From Acidobacteriota bacterium (lineage in GTDB: Bacteria; Acidobacteriota; Terriglobia; UBA7540): a stretch of DNA of 34,111 nt. The position numbers were made by a program, and so were the translations under genes. The notes under the pieces are model-generated. The model worked only from the letters and a program-made list of their open reading frames with translations, made no database searches and was not told the origin of the DNA. The stretch covers positions 1 through 34,111 of the forward strand of contig PLSX01000188.1 in assembly GCA_003165315.1 (NCBI GenBank), in the 5' to 3' direction. This document shows positions 32,388 to 34,111 of the stretch, in pieces. Within the stretch, counting starts at the first letter, position 1; the number at the start of each line of letters is the position of its first letter.

Positions 32388-34111
32388 TTTCTTTTCCGGG
32401 CGCAGTGGCATCGGGCGGCGCCGACCGCTTGGTTGCGCTCAGGATTTCATCCAGTCGCTTCAGGAACTTATCGCCATCGACGGGCTTCTGCCATATTTCC
32501 GGTGTAACTTGAAGAAGCGAGAGGCGCTCGCGGACATCCGCCGGTTCGTAACCTGTAACCATAAAGCAGTAGGTCTCGCGAATCAAGGTTCCAGCCTGCA
32601 GTTGGGCCACTAAATCCGCGCCGTCCCCCAGTTCCGCCCCGGGCCGCTGGGGTAGGGCCAAATCCACAATCACCACCTGGGGGCGAAATCGGCGAGCGGC
32701 ATCAAGAGCATCATCTGCGGTGGCCGCCGTCAATACATAATAACCATTTTTTGTCAGTAAGGCCTTGATGTAGTTCCGAAACTCCGGATCGTTATCGACC
32801 ATGAGAACTCTTGCGCCGGTTTCGTCTCCAGCCGCCACGAGGGCCTCTTTGCCCTTGACGTGTACGGTATCTTCTCGATCCCGCTGCACCGGCAAGGAGA
32901 ATGTCACCGTGGTTCCACAACCGATGCCCGCGCTCCAAACTCGAATGCGCCCGCCCATCATTTCCACCAGACTACGGCAGATGGATAAGCCCAACCCGCT
33001 GCCCCCTTGCTGGCGAGTGAACGAGCTATCCAACTGTTGGAACTTTTCAAACAGGTGGGGCTGCTTGGCCGGAGCGATGCCGATGCCCGTATCCTGAACT
33101 TCCAATTCCACAAATCCGCGCTCGGGGAACGCCCTGCCGCGCAAGGTGATCCATCCCTTGTCGGTGAATTTGATGGAATTGCTCAGCACATTGATCAGGA
33201 CTTGTTTGGCGCGCGCCGGGTCTGCCATCACGTGGGGGAGCGGCGAGGCCTCAGTTTCATCAACCAGCGTCAAATGTTTGGCTGTTGATTGGAGGCTCAC
33301 TACGGCTTTCGCTTCCTGAATCACGGCCTTGAGATCAACTGTGTCTCGCGCCAGGCGCAGCTTGCCCGCTTCGATCTTGGCCACATCCAACAAGTCGTTG
33401 ACGATGGACAGCAGGTGCTCGGCGCTGGAAAAGACGTCGCGAAGCAGTTCCTTTTCTTCATCCCGGCTGTCGCACAAACCGTCAAGAATCAGGCGTGTGA
33501 ATCCCAAAATGGAATTGAGTGGCGTGCGCAACTCATGCGAGGTGGTGGCCAAGAACTCCGTCTTGACGTGGCTCAATTCTGCCAGTTCAAGGTTAGCCCG
33601 CTCCAGTCTGCGGTTGAGTTCGCGCAGGTGGCGAATGCTCTCCTGGAAGTAGGACTCGCACATCATATTCAGGTCGATGTTGAGAATTTTGTCGAGGGCC
33701 AGCCGGGTAAACTCCAATCTGGTGGGGTCGGAGGGGAATACCCTGGCCAGGCTCTCCTGAAGGTGGGTGCGAACAATGCCCATGGCGCTAATCATATAGC
33801 GTTGCGGCAGACCGATCAGCACGTGGCGGACGCCGATTTTGTACCGTTCGGCAGCGTAATCCTCATTGAAGGGGCCTCGAAACAGACGTTTTGCCCAGAC
33901 CTGTAACGAGCTCTTCAATCGGTCAATCTGTTCCTGGCCACCGGTGAAAACTTTGCCTGCTTCTGGGTGTTCAGTAATTTGGTCGTAGAATCGCTCCGAC
34001 ATTTCCGGCAGGTAGGGATCCATGCGGGCGTCTACCGATTCAAGCAGACGAGCATCCTCGTCACTAAAGCCGACGTACCGCTTCATTTCCTCGAAGAAGG
34101 TTTCGGGCTTT
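32374..34111 (-). CDS. Globin-coupled sensor hybrid histidine kinase (5' end outside the window)
   Basis: The frame is open to the window edge. The first in-window ATG is at 34086 with eight more codons upstream, so the true start probably lies outside. Numbering from that ATG, residues about 5-150 are a protoglobin-type sensor: SERFYDQITEHPEAGKVF and RYKIGVRHVLIGLPQRY, with His88 as likely proximal haem ligand. A dimerisation helix and HisKA follow (His184 in SHELRTPLNS), then the ATPase domain (N-box Asn303, DTGIGIA 332-338, GGSGLGLS 361-368). A C-terminal receiver has Asp475 in VVIVDLALP, Thr511 and Lys534. It should sense oxygen or another gas and phosphorylate its own receiver or the adjacent response regulator. 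The characterised relative is the globin kinase AfGcHK of Anaeromyxobacter. Its stop lies in array F. Confidence 0.88.
   Translation of the reverse strand, partial: KPETFFEEMKRYVGFSDEDARLLESVDARMDPYLPEMSERFYDQITEHPEAGKVFTGGQEQIDRLKSSLQVWAKRLFRGPFNEDYAAERYKIGVRHVLIGLPQRYMISAMGIVRTHLQESLARVFPSDPTRLEFTRLALDKILNIDLNMMCESYFQESIRHLRELNRRLERANLELAELSHVKTEFLATTSHELRTPLNSILGFTRLILDGLCDSRDEEKELLRDVFSSAEHLLSIVNDLLDVAKIEAGKLRLARDTVDLKAVIQEAKAVVSLQSTAKHLTLVDETEASPLPHVMADPARAKQVLINVLSNSIKFTDKGWITLRGRAFPERGFVELEVQDTGIGIAPAKQPHLFEKFQQLDSSFTRQQGGSGLGLSICRSLVEMMGGRIRVWSAGIGCGTTVTFSLPVQRDREDTVHVKGKEALVAAGDETGARVLMVDNDPEFRNYIKALLTKNGYYVLTAATADDALDAARRFRPQVVIVDLALPQRPGAELGDGADLVAQLQAGTLIRETYCFMVTGYEPADVRERLSLLQVTPEIWQKPVDGDKFLKRLDEILSATKRSAPPDATAPGKENKKQ

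Noticed and set aside
32323..32613. Small plus-strand frames at 32264-32613
   Set aside because: They read array F and the end of the histidine kinase in antisense; the Leu- and Ala-rich content comes from the 7-nt repeat.

Overview
This window looks like a chromosomal segment of a GC-moderate (roughly 57-60%) bacterium, most probably an acidobacterium. That placement is an inference. It rests on frequent GTG and TTG starts, the gene content, a small-protein family with the N-terminal pattern STGPRTxxGKxxxxxNAxxHG (two relatives here), GC-rich palindromic repeats, and intergenic arrays with a strict 7-nt period. I associate these with Acidobacteriota genomes. There are no rRNA or tRNA genes, no phage genes, no intact insertion sequence and no CRISPR array.

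Layout. 1-2150 is a gene-poor stretch: a 203-bp MITE, a DUF4288-type gene, a broken gene with a surviving promoter, and a second palindrome-rich element of about 394 bp with terminal inverted repeats. 2189-8697 carries housekeeping and envelope genes: a TlpA-like thiol protein with a TPR-like region, a HAD hydrolase, a PfkB sugar kinase, a lipoprotein phosphodiesterase of the alkaline phosphatase superfamily, a HEXXH membrane protein and a DNPH1-like nucleotide N-hydrolase. 8925-12740 is a tightly packed ggt / TIM-barrel isomerase / asnS operon. 12850-15560 holds vapBC, arginase and ddl. 15638-19526 is a TetR-controlled HlyD/ABC efflux operon. 19762-23825 contains a small membrane protein and a minus-strand GH57 / Trm112-like / heptosyltransferase-family run. 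24041-26204 holds another STGPRT-like gene and an M20 metallopeptidase. 26675-29476 encodes a fusion of a SecA2-type motor with a six-helix ICMT/PEMT-type membrane methyltransferase. 29599-31811 encodes a two-subunit GMC dehydrogenase. 31821-34111 encodes a single-domain response regulator and a globin-sensor hybrid histidine kinase that runs off the window.

The strongest candidate for something undescribed is the SecA-methyltransferase fusion. It keeps every SecA ATPase motif and the two-helix-finger tyrosine, lacks the helical wing and zinc tail, and ends in an intact methyltransferase motif, all in one uninterrupted frame.

The second notable pattern is a set of 7-nt periodic arrays at gene edges. 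Four lie at or within 2 nt of stop codons of minus-strand genes; two further arrays lie just upstream of start codons. Two unrelated genes, the TlpA-like gene and the histidine kinase, end in the same repeat unit, which supplies their K-Q-stop ending. Other arrays form inverted pairs that could fold into hairpins.
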